Below, piece by piece: positions 11,481-22,290 of a DNA stretch of 64,000 bases. The notes under the pieces are model-generated. The model ran no database searches, was not told the DNA's origin, and saw only the letters and a list, made by a program, of their open reading frames with translations. Location of the stretch: NCBI GenBank assembly GCA_043228905.1, contig JBHGNT010000018.1:5642001-5706000 (forward strand). Direction: 5' to 3'. Made by a program: the position numbers and the translations under genes. Position 1 is the first letter of the stretch. Each line of letters begins with the position of its first letter. The DNA comes from Azolla caroliniana (taxonomy: Eukaryota; Polypodiophyta).

Positions 11481-13439
11481 GTGTGGGATCTGGTCGACAA
11501 GAAGGTTTTCCGGAGTCGAGATATTATGTTCATGGAGGACAAGACCCTTGCCGAGTGGGAGTCAGAGAAGAAGATAATGAACTCCGAGTCGACCGATAAG
11601 AATCAGACCGATGAGATTCGGACCTACCTGGCTAAGAGCTGGTTGACACTCGAAGAACCGGCCGGTTACAGTGGGGATACTGAACCGGCAGAAGAAGAAG
11701 AAGAGGAAGCTGAAACCGGAACCGGCCAAGACCCCGAATCGGATTCGGATGAAGAACAAACAGAGGAGCCGGTTGCCGAAAGCCAAGGACACAGATATCC
11801 TCTTAGAGAGAGAAGGGTCCCCCGGAGATTTCTGGATGCAGAGCACGTGTTGCTAACCGATGAGGGGGAGCCGGAAAGCTTCGAAAAAGCAAAGGAGGAC
11901 ACCCACAACCGCAAGTGGTTGAGTGCCATGCAAGACGCAATGGATTCCCTGCATGAGAACCACACATATAAACTGGTGGAGTTGCCGACAGGAAAGCGGG
12001 CACTCCACAATAAGTGGGTGTACAAGTTGAAACCGGGAAATGCCGGCAACCCCCCAAGGTACAAAGCCAGGATCGTGGTGAAGGGGTTCCAACAGAAGAA
12101 GGGAGTGGACTTCAACGAGATATTTGCCCCGGTAGTAAAGATGACTTCCATCTAGACGGTGCTGAGCATAGCGGCAAGCATGGACCTCGAGGTAGAGCAG
12201 TTAGACGTGAAGACGACATTCCTCCACGGAGACCTCAAAGAGGAGATCTACATGCAACAACCGGAGGGATTTGTGAAGAAAGGGAAGGAGCGCTTGATTT
12301 GCCGGTTGAAGAAGAGCCTCTATGGTTTGAAGCAGGCTCCCCGGCAATGGTACCGGAAGTTTGACTCCTTCATGCCCGATCAAGGATACCACAAGACACA
12401 TGCCAATCACTGTATGTTTGTGAAGAAGTTTGAAAGTGGAGACTTCTTGATACTCCTCTTGTACGTGGACGACATGTTGATCGTCGGATGAGACCAAGTC
12501 AAGATACGGATGCTGAAGAAGGCTCTGAACCGGGCCTTCTCAATGAAAGACTTGGGTCCGACAAGACAGATATTGGGGATGCATATCATCCGGGACCGGT
12601 CAAAGAAGCAATTGTGGCTATCACAGGAGAAATACATGACAAAGGTGTTTCAACGGTTCAACATGTCAAATGCGAAACCGATCGGATCGACACTCCCAAC
12701 AAACTGCAAGTTATCCAGTAAGCAAAGCCCGAAGACGAAGGCAGAGAAGGCGGATATGATGAAGATACCATATGCCTCTGCCGTCGTGAGCTTAATGTAC
12801 GCAATGGTGTGTACCCGACTGGATATCGGATACGCAGTCGGAGTGGTGAGCCGGTTTATGAGCAATCCCGACAAGAAGCACTGGAATGCGGTAAAATGGA
12901 TACTTCGGTACTTGAAAGGCACCTCAAGTATGTTCCTCCGATTTGGCTTCGGTAAAACCCAACTTGATGGTTTCACAGATTCGGACATGTCAGCTGATGT
13001 GGATACCAGCCGGTCAACATCCGGATATGTCATGACATATGCAGGGGGAGCTGTTTCGTGGCAGTCGAGGCTGCAGAAGACGGTTACGTTGTCAACCATG
13101 GAGGCGGAGTACATTGCGGCTGTGGAAGCCGGCAAGGAAATATTATGGATGAAGGACTTCATCTGAGAGCTAGGGATCCGGCAAGAGGAATACCGGCTCT
13201 ACTGCGACAGTCAAAGTGCCATCCACCTTGCGAAGAACGCGACGTATCATTCCAGAATGAAGCACATCCAGCGGAGGTACCATTGGATCCGGGAGCGAGT
13301 GGAAGATTGAGAGTTCGTGCTGACAAATATCCACACGGAGGAGAACGGGTCAGATATGCTGACCAAAGTGCTGACACCCGATAAGCTAGAAGCATGCAAG
13401 ATGAGGATTGGATTGAGAAGACATCCCATGCCGGAGTGA
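11481..13439 (+). pseudogene. Copia B reverse transcriptase and RNase H (stops)
   Basis: A linker with an acidic Glu run (about 11690-11720) and the YPLRER motif precedes the RT. RT motifs include WVYKLKPG, FAPVVKMTSI, LYGLKQAPRQWY and an intact YVDD at 12462-12473. RNase H runs from about 12960 (GFTDSDMSAD) through LSTMEAEYIA and YHSRMKHI to the normal end TGA at 13437. Internal stops at 12153, 12489, 13164 and 13308 are all TGA or TAG in frame. Confidence 0.9.
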
Positions 13440-13449
13440 AGGGGGAGTT

Positions 13450-13748
13450 TGTTAGGATTTCGGTCCCTCCGGATGGGATATGAGTACCTGGCAACGGAAG
13501 ACTCGGTGAGAACCGGATATGAGTACCTGGAAATGGAAGACCCGGTGAGAACTGAATGATGAGTATCCGGCAATGCAGGCCCGGTGAGAATCTCTCACCA
13601 GATGAAGGGACATATATGTAGATATGTTTCTGAGAGCCCTTTGGGGCTATATTTGTAAATAGTCCTAATGTCATATTAGTATAAATATGACCTAGGGCAA
13701 ACATTATGTGTAGTTGTTGTCATTATTGGTGTAACTGATGTATAGAGC

Positions 13749-13814
<66 letters not shown>

Positions 13815-14105
13815 TACAGAGCATGACTCTATTGTAACCACCACCAGGCGAAGATTGTGAGCAAGAGGTCGTTCGCTCTGTGCTCCCTGTTGTATTCCTT
13901 GACATAGTGATAGTTTGGAGTCTGTGGGCTCCAGTGGTTTTTCCCCCTCAGGGTTTTCCACGTTAACATACTATGTACCCTCTCTCTCATATTGTCTGTG
14001 TATATGTGCATTTACCCTCATTGCCCATTTCTTCTGTGGTTGTGATTCTAACGAAGTGATTGAAGTCTCGGTTGTGGATGAGCATTATTCCGCCCATTCC
14101 TATCA
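13450..14105 (+). repeat. 3' LTR of copia B
   Basis: This 656-bp LTR follows a purine-rich stretch (AAGGGGGAGTT) and is followed by the TSD GGGTT. It includes an (AG)n run at 13754-13811. Confidence 0.93.
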
Positions 14106-14114
14106 GGGTTGACC

Positions 14115-14126
14115 ATTGAGGAGGGG
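14115..14126 (+). other. Polypurine tract of copia A
   Basis: ATTGAGGAGGGG lies immediately before the 3' LTR of A. It is separated from the rest of A by the B insertion. Confidence 0.75.
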
Positions 14127-14763
14127 TGTTAGATATAATCAATGATCAGCCCTAAGTTGTAAATCTATCCCCATATGTGCTCTTAGAGTGCACATTTTGT
14201 GATAGCGCCCCAAATGAGGAGTGGCTAGTGTGCAACTCGACCACATGGGTCGATAAGGTGTTAATCTAGGAAACTATAGATGCGTATGACACAATGGATT
14301 TAGGAAAGAGTGAAATAGGTAATAGGATTGGCTAATCAATTCAACTAGAATATTTTGTGGGCAAGTTACAATGTACTTAGTCTTGACGTATTTGTCATTG
14401 ACTTCAAGATAAGTACTATCTAGCACTAGCATGTATCTAGGGAGTTGGGTCATATTAAATGACAAGTGAGTTGACAAAAAAGGAATATCTCCACTACTAT
14501 CAACTGATATGCACATTTAATGTTACACTTAGACCAAACAGAGAATATAATCCACTTTCTTACACAGTGGTGGATCGATCATCAGTCCCCACTAATTTTG
14601 TAGTGAGTTGGTACAGATCCCATCTAAGCTCTAAGGTGTGAGCGCATGGGTGAACTACCATTGTGAGCTACTCTCATATGTAATAGAAGTTTTGTTTTCA
14701 TATATCCATCTATGTGGTTGTAACTCTATATACCTATCTAATCGATTCTCAATATTTCTAACA
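14127..14763 (+). repeat. 3' LTR of copia A
   Basis: 637 bp, matching 3784-4420 with about 96% identity by eye, and followed by TATGT. Confidence 0.95.
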
Positions 14764-14875
14764 TATGTATCCCTCAGTGATCTTCTATTCTATGTATCCC
14801 ATACATGGATAATGAGTTCCAAATTCTTCTCAAAGTTGTGGGTTTCTCATTCATTAATTTCACCACATTGGAGAT

Positions 14876-15303
14876 TGTTGAGAACCAAGCTCAACATTCA
14901 CTACGTAATTGGTTGCGTAACCCAGTGCGTAAATTGGGTGCATAAAACCGTGCGCATAATAGGCCGTAGTGGTGCGTAAACCGAGAGGCCGTTAGGAAGT
15001 TATTCCTCATAAGGAATAATTTTGGGAGTGTGTGTAGCCGGCTCATTTATGAACAGTCAAGTACTGTCAGTACTTGTGTTAGCCCAATTGTTTGGGCTTG
15101 TATAAAATGTTCTCATTGAGCACAAAGCATGTACAGATCGAGAATTATTTTGAATAGAGTTGTGTGTCTGCTCTCTCTCTCTCTGTCTCTCCCTCTCCCT
15201 CTCCCTCTCCATCTCTGTGTTTTCTGCGTTTACCGAATTGTCTTATTTCCGAACTGTGTACTCTGTGTTTATGCACATGCTTCCGCACACGTATTCTTTT
15301 ACA
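14876..15303 (+). repeat. 5' LTR of copia C
   Basis: 428 bp with TG...CA ends. A TATAAAA box lies at 15101-15107 and a CT-rich run at 15172-15212. Confidence 0.93.
15101..15107 (+). promoter_or_regulatory. TATA box in the 5' LTR of C
   Basis: TATAAAA occurs about 225 bp into the LTR and is conserved at 20967-20973 in the 3' LTR, so it is the likely core promoter. Confidence 0.5.
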
Positions 15304-15316
15304 TGGTATCAGAGCG
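15304..15316 (+). other. Primer-binding site of copia C
   Basis: TGGTATCAGAGCG directly abuts the LTR and matches the initiator tRNA-Met type site. Confidence 0.85.
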
Positions 15317-15414
15317 AGGGTTGAAGTCCTCTGCAGCCGACAAGAAAAGCTTGCGACAAAACAGAGTTGAAGTTGTTCTTCGTTTTTTTTTTCGGAAAAG
15401 AAAAAGACAGCAAT

Positions 15415-16234
15415 ATGGACAGAGGTATGGGAAGGTCGCGACCGACTGAAAAGCTCGACAGGAGCAACTATGCATCTTGGTCGTACAAGATGCAACAATA
15501 CCTGTTCAGTCACGGCTACTGGAGTTATGTCGAAGGAGCTAATGATGTAGCACCTGATTCGACACACAGAGATTTTTCGGCTTGGGAACAAGTGGCAAGC
15601 ATAGTTCGTTACTGCTTTGCATCTTGTGTGAGCGACCAACTATTGAGCTATATTCGGGATGCTAAGACACCAAAGGACGCGTGGGCGAATCTCAAAAAGA
15701 TTTTCGCCGCAAGCACAACGGCCAGGAAACTACAACTCAGGCTGGAGCTTAGCAATGTCTGGCAGAAAGTTCTGTCTGTGGCCGATTACATGGCCCGAAT
15801 CAAGGAAATCTGTGACTCACTCGCCTCCATCAACGTGAACGTCGAGGAGGACGAGATGGTGCAAGTGTGCCTTGGTGGGCTAGCGTGCAGGTTCGGAGCT
15901 TTCTGAACGACAATCTGTACGAGGGAGAATACGCCTTCGTTTTTCGAGCTTCAATCGATGTTGCTCATAGAGGAAAACCATGTGGGTGCGTTGACAAGTA
16001 CGCACGCTGACGGCAAGATGCTGTACACGGAGGAAGATAGGCCCCGTGGTCGTGGTGGACGAGGCGGATCAGCGTGCAATGGAGGCGGTCGACAAGAGCA
16101 GAACATGCGGCATAATCGAAAGGCCGACAACAGTTCCGGACCCTCCACAAGCAGGGGAAGCTGGCAAGAGAAGGCGGCATCGGAATGTTGGTACTGTGGC
16201 AAGAAAGGCCTCAAGGAGAGCGAGTGCTGGAAAA
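15415..16234 (+). pseudogene. Copia C gag, first part
   Basis: ATG at 15415 opens gag (MDRGMGRSRPTEKLDRSNY), with the UBN2 body up to a stop at 15904, then the same frame to an Arg/Gly-rich segment (RPRGRGGRGG, about 16040-16070) and the start of a zinc knuckle, CWYCGKKGLKESECWK. The expected His of the knuckle is missing. The frame is cut at 16234 by a MITE and resumes after 16774. Confidence 0.85.
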
Positions 16235-16774
16235 TAACAATCGGCAATGGTTCGGTTTGAACTAAACCGAACCGCGAAATCGCGGTTTAACGGCTTAACG
16301 GTTTCAATGGTTCGGTTCGGTTTCGGTTTGGTTTCAACAGTCAAAAACCGCGGTTTAAATGGTTTAATGGTTTTTATTTTTATTTATTATTAAAAAAATT
16401 AAAAAAATTAAAAAAATTTTAAAAATTTAAAAAAAAATCTAAAAAATTTTAAAATTTGTTTTTAAACAATCTTTTTATTTTTACACCTTATTCTCACATT
16501 TTAGGAACATCTAAGAAATTTTAAAAATTCTAAATAATGAAATGTTATAAATTTTAAAAAATAAAAAATTTGACCTATGTTGAAAACTGAAACCGAACCC
16601 GAACCCGAACCACGAAACCACGGTTTTTACGGTTTAATGGTTTAACAGTTTGAAAAATGTTTAACGGTTTCGCGGTGTTTGGTTCGGTTAGGTTCAGGTT
16701 TCAAAAAATTTAAACGGTTCGGTTTGGACCCTCTCAAACTGAACTGAACCGAACCGAATCGTTGCCGATTGTTA
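16235..16774. mobile_element. hAT-like MITE 1 inside copia C gag
   Basis: The 540-bp insert starts TAACAATCGGCAA and ends with its reverse complement TTGCCGATTGTTA. It is flanked by an exact 8-bp duplication, CTGGAAAA, at 16227-16234 and 16775-16782. Eight-bp duplications are typical of the hAT superfamily. Both arms are rich in GGTTCGGTTT / AAACCGAACC, so each half can pair with the other; the centre is very AT-rich. No transposase is encoded, so it is non-autonomous. Confidence 0.9.
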
Positions 16775-18566
16775 CTGGAAAAAGAGAGCCGATTCGAACA
16801 AAGCCGAATCGAGCCGAAGAGACACAGAGAGGCGTCAGAAATCGCACTACCTAGAAGGCTCTAAACGAGTAGAAAACAAATCGGGCCCAACCTTCGTAAT
16901 GAAGCATAAGGCCAATTCTATGGCTGTGAACACCTTGAAATCAAGCGAGGTGTGGGATGTTGATTCCGGAGTGTCAAATCATATGACGAGTCACAAGGAA
17001 TGGTTCTCGTACTTGGAGAAACTGGAATTGCAAGGAGTGGTCAAAACGGGAGATGACACTCTACATACCATCAAACATGTCGGCGAACTTCCCCTCAGCC
17101 ACGTCGGGCAGAAAGGGAAACTCATGAACATGCGGCACGTCCCGACAATAACGAAGAACCCGGTGTCGGTCAGTCAGATCATCAACCAGGGAATGCAGGT
17201 TCGATTCACACATCTCAGTTGCTTCATAGAAGAGGAAAGCAAAGTAATCACGCAAGGGCGCCCTGAAGGGAGGATGTTTATCCTCGACACTAATCAAGCC
17301 GAAACCGCGTTGTATGCGAAAGGACAAAAGGTCGAATTGGATATCGACCTGTGGTACAAGAGGTTCGGCCACGTAAATTTCCCATGGCTTCGTGAGATGC
17401 AGACGAAGAACATTGTTTTCAGCTTGCCGAAATTTCGGGGCCGTAATGGCCAAGTCTGTGAAGCTTGTGAGATGGGAAAACAAAACCGACTTGCATTCCC
17501 CAATGAGCGTAATCGGAGTTGAAATCCGCTCGATTTAATCCATTCGGATGTGTGGGGACCGGCACAAAACGTGAGTCTTGGTGGAAGCCGTTACTTCATA
17601 ACCTTCATCGATGACTTCACTCAGCACACATGGGCATGCACGATCGTGAAGAAGAGCGAAGTCTTCGCATGTTTCCTAAAGGTGAAGAGCCTCGCGGAAA
17701 GGGAAACAGGGCGCAAGATCAAATGCCTACGGTCTGATGGCGGGAAGGAGTACTTCTTCGACCAGTTCACGAGTTATCTACAGAAGGAGGGAATTCGGCG
17801 TGAATTCTTGTGTAGATATATGCCGGAGCAGAATGGCGTAGCTGAAAGGAAGAATCAGACGATTGAAGAAACGGCTAGGGCAATGGTTGAAGAGAAGCAT
17901 ATGCCGAAATTCTATTGGGCCGAAGCCTTGAGGACGGCTGTCTACCTGCAGAATCGGACTTTTGCTAATGGAGGAATGTTGCCACATGAGCTATATTTCG
18001 GAAAGAACCCGAACTTGGCACACTTGAGGATTTTCGGCAGCATCGCGTATGTGCACGTGCCGAAGGAGAAAAGGAGGAAGCTGGATGCCAAAGCCAAGAA
18101 ATGTAACTTAGTCGGCTATTTAGAGAAGCAGAAGGGGTATAAGTGTTATCACCCTCGAACAAAGGAAGTACGCGTAAGTCGAGATGTCATGTTTGACAAG
18201 TCCGCTTCATGGTACTTGCCTTCCCCTCCAGTACCTCATGACTCCATTCCGAATTTTGAGGATGAAGTCAGTGAGACCGAAATGCCTCCGCACGATGAAG
18301 AAGTCGGAGCTCTGAGAGAGAGTCTGATCTCATTTCGGCTAAGTGGGCCGAATGAGGGGTTGGGCCAAAATGGCCAACCTATTGAAGAGACGGCGAGTAG
18401 TGGAAACTCGACCGTGATGTCCCCGTGTAAAGAACCGAGGAGACGGTTTATGTGCAAGGAGAAGGGCAAGAAGAAAATGCCGGAGTACGATTTCGGCAGC
18501 GCCGAGTCAGTTCAGAGCGAATCTAACATTGAGCTGATCATTAAGGAACCTCCACGGAAGAGGTAA
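16775..18566 (+). pseudogene. Copia C protease and integrase
   Basis: After the MITE the gag tail leads into a protease with VWDVDSGVSNHMTSH near 16950, where the catalytic DSG is kept. The integrase follows: WYKRFGHVN ... CEACEMGKQ (17350-17475), first Asp in HSDVWGP near 17545, second in LRSDGGKEYF near 17735, Glu in GVAERKNQT near 17840. One stop at 17520 separates the zinc part from the core in the same frame, and one TAA at 18564 ends the piece. Confidence 0.88.
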
Positions 18567-18569
18567 AAA

Positions 18570-19325
18570 TTGGCCGAAAAGGTCGTGAAATCGGGTAATC
18601 ACGAATTACGCCGATCTACCCGCCTGAAGAACCCCGTGAAGAGATATGGGTACAATGAATACATGGTGCACCATTATGCGTACATGACGCGAGTGGCGGA
18701 AGTGCGTGAGCCGGGGAGCTATGCAGAAGCAGCAAAAGACGCAAATTGGCATGCCGCAATGGAGGAAGAGATGCACGCTTTAACGCAGAATGAGACGTGG
18801 GACCGGGTTGACTCACCAAAGGGTGTGAAGCCGATTGGATGTAGGTGGGTGTGCAAGGTCAAATACAACACGGACGGCTCTGTCAACCGATATAAGGCCT
18901 GTTTAGTTGTGAAAGGCTATGCGCAGAAGCATGGCGTGGACTACGACGAGACCTTTGCGCCTGTCGCGAAGATGACTACCGTGCGTGTTCTGCTAGCCGT
19001 AGCTGCGGCAAAGGGGTGGCACTTACATCAAATGGATGTAAAGAACATGTTCCTACAAGGTGATCTTGAGGAACATGTGTATATGGCACAACCCCCCAGA
19101 TTCCTATCCGAACCAAACACTTCGGCAGTTTGCTGATTGAAGAAGTCACTTTATGGACTCAAGCAAGCCCCACGAGCTTGGAATGCAAAGATTACACAAC
19201 AATTGTGTAAGATGGGGTTTTCGACATCGAAGTCTGACTCTTCATTATTTGTTCGACAAAGTCAACACGGCCCGATAAACCTTCTGTTATATGTTGATGA
19301 TTTAATCATCGCCGGTGCGACCTGA
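18570..19325 (+). pseudogene. Copia C reverse transcriptase, 5' part
   Basis: The same frame as the integrase continues with [28 protein letters not shown] and LYGLKQAPRAWN to an intact YVDD at 19290-19301. A stop (19134) and a TGA at 19323 interrupt it. The connection and thumb part between 19326 and 19690 is scrambled by small indels and stops and cannot be followed. Confidence 0.88.
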
Positions 19326-19693
19326 ACGAAATCTGCTGTGTAAAGTCTCAACTTGCGGCATCATTTGAAATGAAGGATCTTGGAGACCTTCATTACTTCC
19401 TCGGGATCGAAGTGATCCGTACCCCCGTGAATATGCTCTTCAAGTTCGGGATGGCAAATTGTAAGCCCATCTCGACCCCTCTGGACAGAAATGTAAAGCT
19501 TCACTGAGATTCGGGAAAGGCGTGCGACCCGACACGGTTTCAACAAATTGTCAGAAGCCTCATCTATTTGACGATTACTCGGCCGGATCTTAGCTACCCG
19601 ATCGGCTGAATAAGTCAATTTATGTCGCAACCTACGGCCGAACAATTTTAGTGTGCGCAAAGGATATTGTGATATGTAAGCGACACGAAAGAA

Positions 19694-20245
19694 ATGACGT
19701 TGCTATATCGAGCAGGCAGAGCCGAACAGTTAGTTGGCTACACTAATGCCGATTGGGCCGGAAATGCCCACGATCGTAGATCCACATCTGCATACGCATG
19801 CACACTGGGAAGTGCAGCGATCGCGTGGAGCAGAAAAAAGCAGCTGACAGTGGAACTATCGAGCACGGAGGCTGAATATCAAGGGGCGACTGTCGCTACG
19901 TGCGAAGTCATTTGGTTGAAACGACTATTATGGGATCTGCATGTAAAGGTGTCCGATCCGATGACGATCTATTGCGATAACCTCAGCAGTATCCACCTTG
20001 CGAAGAACCCTATATTTCACGCCCGGACCAAACACATTGAGGTGCACTACCATTTTGTCCGTGAGCGGGTCCTTTCAGGTGAAGTCGAACTAGCGTATGT
20101 TTCGACGGATCGGCAGGTTGCCGACATCTTCACCAAGCCTCTTGGTCTCGACAAGTTACGACATTTCTCGGGTGCGCTAGGGTTGCGTCACCTCGACACG
20201 CCAAACTTGAGGGGGGAGAAAGGAAGAACAGGAACAAGAGTGTGA
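19694..20245 (+). pseudogene. Copia C RNase H
   Basis: RNase H in another frame than the RT: VGYTNADWAGNA, LSSTEAEYQGAT, IYCDNLSSIHLAKNP and the final VADIFTKPLG block, ending TGA at 20243. About 184 codons without a stop. The frame change results from indels upstream. Confidence 0.88.
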
Positions 20246-20759
20246 AAGGAGAGGAGGTGTTCATCACGACGGAAGTGACCGTGATGAGGAATTAGACGAA
20301 GAATTCAATTTCGAACCGGTTGAAGAAGCCGAAGAAAGAAGCATGGGCTGTAATCATAGGAAAGAGTCTAAGACAACCGAATTAGGGGGAGATAAGGCCA
20401 AGACGGAGACGTGGTCGGAAGTAGTCAAAGGCCTGAAGACTGAAGACGAATTGGAGACAACCAATTCGGATGAAAGCGGAATTGAATCGGAAACGTTCGA
20501 TTCAATCAAAATGTTCGATTCGGTTATTACGAATCGACTGAGGGACAAGCGGAGAAAAGGGTAGAGAAGGATGCGCCAACACTGTGACGACAAGGGAGCT
20601 GAGAAGGGCCGAACAAGCAGACAAGCTGATTGGAAGGGTCGAAGCGCACGGAATCGAACGGGTCGAGGAGTGCGAGCGAGGCGTGAAGCCAGAAGGAATC
20701 AGAGCGTAGATATGGAAGAGTGGACGGAACCTCAAGTTGAGCTTGAGGGGGAGTGTTGA
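20211..20759 (+). pseudogene. Extra acidic ORF between RNase H and 3' LTR of C
   Basis: A sense frame overlapping the last codons of RNase H stays open to a TAG at 20562, then continues in the same frame to 20757 just inside the 3' LTR. The product is strongly acidic first (DEELDEEFNFEPVEEAEE), then contains TWSEVVKGLKTEDELE, and finally is Arg-rich. Copia elements normally end with RNase H, so this is an addition. No known domain is recognised. It could also be an open 3' leader by chance. Confidence 0.4.
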
Positions 20760-21162
20760 GAGACAAGCTCAACATTCGGTGCGTAACCTAGTGCGTAATC
20801 AGGGTGCGTACAATCGTGCGCACAATAGGTCGTAGCGGTGCATAAACCGAGAGGCCGTTAGGAAGTTATTCCTCATAAGGAATAATTTTGGGAGTGTGTG
20901 TAGCCGGCTCATTTATGAGCAGTCAAGTACTGTCAGTACTTGTGTCAGCCCAATTGTTAGGGCTTGTATAAAATGTGCTCATTGAGCACAAAGCATGTAT
21001 AGATCGAGAATTATTTTGAATAGAGTTGTGTGTCTGCTCTGCTCTCTCTCTCTCTCTCTTTGTCTCTCCCTCTCCATCTCCATCTTTGTGTTTTCTGTGT
21101 TTACCGAATTGTATTATTTCCGAACTGTGTATGTTGTGTTTACACACATGTATTCTTTTACA
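20754..21162 (+). repeat. 3' LTR of copia C
   Basis: 409 bp, preceded by a purine tract (GAGGGGGAG, 20745-20753) and followed by GAGAT. It lacks some of the CT repeat and about 11 bases near the end that the 5' LTR has. Confidence 0.93.
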
Positions 21163-21167
21163 GAGAT

Positions 21168-21999
21168 CACCATTACCTAATCTTGTTAGCGACATTTCAA
21201 ACAAACAAGAAAGATAAGGCATTTGACATGCTCACAACAAAATTGACTTGGGACACAACCTATTGTATTGTAAAATATGTGCTTAGAATAATTTCCAATG
21301 TTGTTGAAGAGGATAATATTAAACATTATTTGTAGGCCCCCTCCCCTTCTACCATTCAAGATTAAGGGTAGGTCTGACTTATATGTACTTGTTGGCAAAA
21401 ATTTGTATTCTCATGAATGGTGATTCTTATAGTATGATTCCAAATGGTAAAAAATCTACGATAAGTAATGAGCAATCCAATCCATAAGTTAATCACTTCC
21501 ACATGTTGAGTTGTTCTCAAATATATGCAAAAGAGAAACTCACCTCAACATGTTTTAACAATGCACTCCAACATGGCATGCTTTATAACTGGAGTATGAA
21601 TTGGATAAAACTATTATATATAGATGAAAACGTAAATAAGGTAAACAACTCTTATATAATGATGTAAATTTTGATGTATATTGGAATTAAAGACAATTGT
21701 GTGGGTTGAAAAAAATAGTGGAAGGGCTTCTAGACAAGCCGACTTTCCAAAACACCATAACAAGTTGCAACATTGACCATCTTATCACCTTTCCAATGTT
21801 AATAGAAGAAAGTCTCTTGCGAGGTAAACTTCAAGAAAGTTTTTGGTACAATACCTTGGGAGAATCTTTGGAGGTGCACAACTCGGGTACCTAGTGAAGA
21901 TATGCTTGCAATTTCTTGAATCCATGAGAAGGTTATTTGCCATGTGCATATGGGTACTCGATATTTAGATTTTTTCAATAGCACTATTTGTTTGAAGTA
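21168..21999. other. Intergenic AT-rich DNA
   Basis: No gene, element end or repeat is recognised. A 65-codon open stretch at 21697-21894 has no recognisable motif; it may be an eroded part of the LINE piece that follows. Confidence 0.4.
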
Positions 22000-22290
22000 A
22001 TGATACCCACTCTCACCAACTCTATTTGGCTTATGTTGATGAATTAGAATAAAGAGTTTCCAAGCTTGTAAAGGAAGAGGATATTGAAGAAGTTTTCATT
22101 AGGAATGTACTCATAATGCTTTTGTTGCTCACAAATGATGTGGTGTTTTTTGCAAATACTTTAGAAGTTGCATAAAAGTTAATGAGGGCATTGGAAGAGT
22201 TTTGCATGGATACTAAGTTGGGTTTCAATAGCTCTAAAATTAATGTTATTTGTAAAGAGCCAAAATAAGGATAAACCATGCGTCATGTAA
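22000..22290 (+). pseudogene. Decayed LINE reverse transcriptase fragment
   Basis: The plus strand reads SPTLFG-like at about 22010, then a Y-less catalytic box (LLTNDVVFFAN, about 22120-22155) and LMRALEEFCMDTKLGFNSSK (22180-22240). This is the order of palm motifs in plant non-LTR retrotransposons. The catalytic box has lost the Tyr and first Asp pattern, and several stops are present. Confidence 0.6.

Larger units (their letters stand above)
8730..14105 (+). mobile_element. Ty1/copia LTR retrotransposon B, nested in A
   Basis: LTRs at 8730-9361 and 13450-14105 start TGTTAGGATTTCGG and end CCTGTCA or CCTATCA. The TSD GGGTT is at 8725-8729 and 14106-14110. The insertion point lies just before the purine tract of A, in the same orientation. 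Gag-pol occupies one continuous frame from 9393 to 13439, interrupted only by stop codons. Both LTRs carry a long AG repeat. B is younger than A because it interrupts it. Confidence 0.95.
3784..14763 (+). mobile_element. Ty1/copia LTR retrotransposon A, split by nested copia B
   Basis: Two 637-bp LTRs (3784-4420 and 14127-14763) begin TGTTAGATAT and end ATTTCTAACA. The 5-bp target site duplication TATGT stands at 3779-3783 and 14764-14768. A primer-binding site follows the left LTR and a purine tract precedes the right one. The internal order gag, protease, integrase, RT, RNase H defines Ty1/copia. The element is 10,980 bp only because B is inserted at 8730-14105; without it A is about 5.6 kb. 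By eye the LTRs differ at about 26 positions (4%). Coding regions carry many stops and at least one frameshift, so A is dead. Confidence 0.95.
14876..21162 (+). mobile_element. Ty1/copia LTR retrotransposon C
   Basis: LTRs at 14876-15303 (428 bp) and 20754-21162 (409 bp) begin TGTTGAGA and end TTCTTTTACA. The TSD GAGAT is at 14871-14875 and 21163-21167. The primer-binding site is intact. Gag, protease, integrase, RT and RNase H follow in copia order. A MITE splits gag, and the RT palm after YVDD is badly eroded. The family differs from A and B; fragments G and J have related integrases. Confidence 0.95.

Noticed and set aside
11666-12151. 161-codon open frame on the minus strand opposite copia B RT
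   Set aside because: Shadow of the coding strand; no independent motif.
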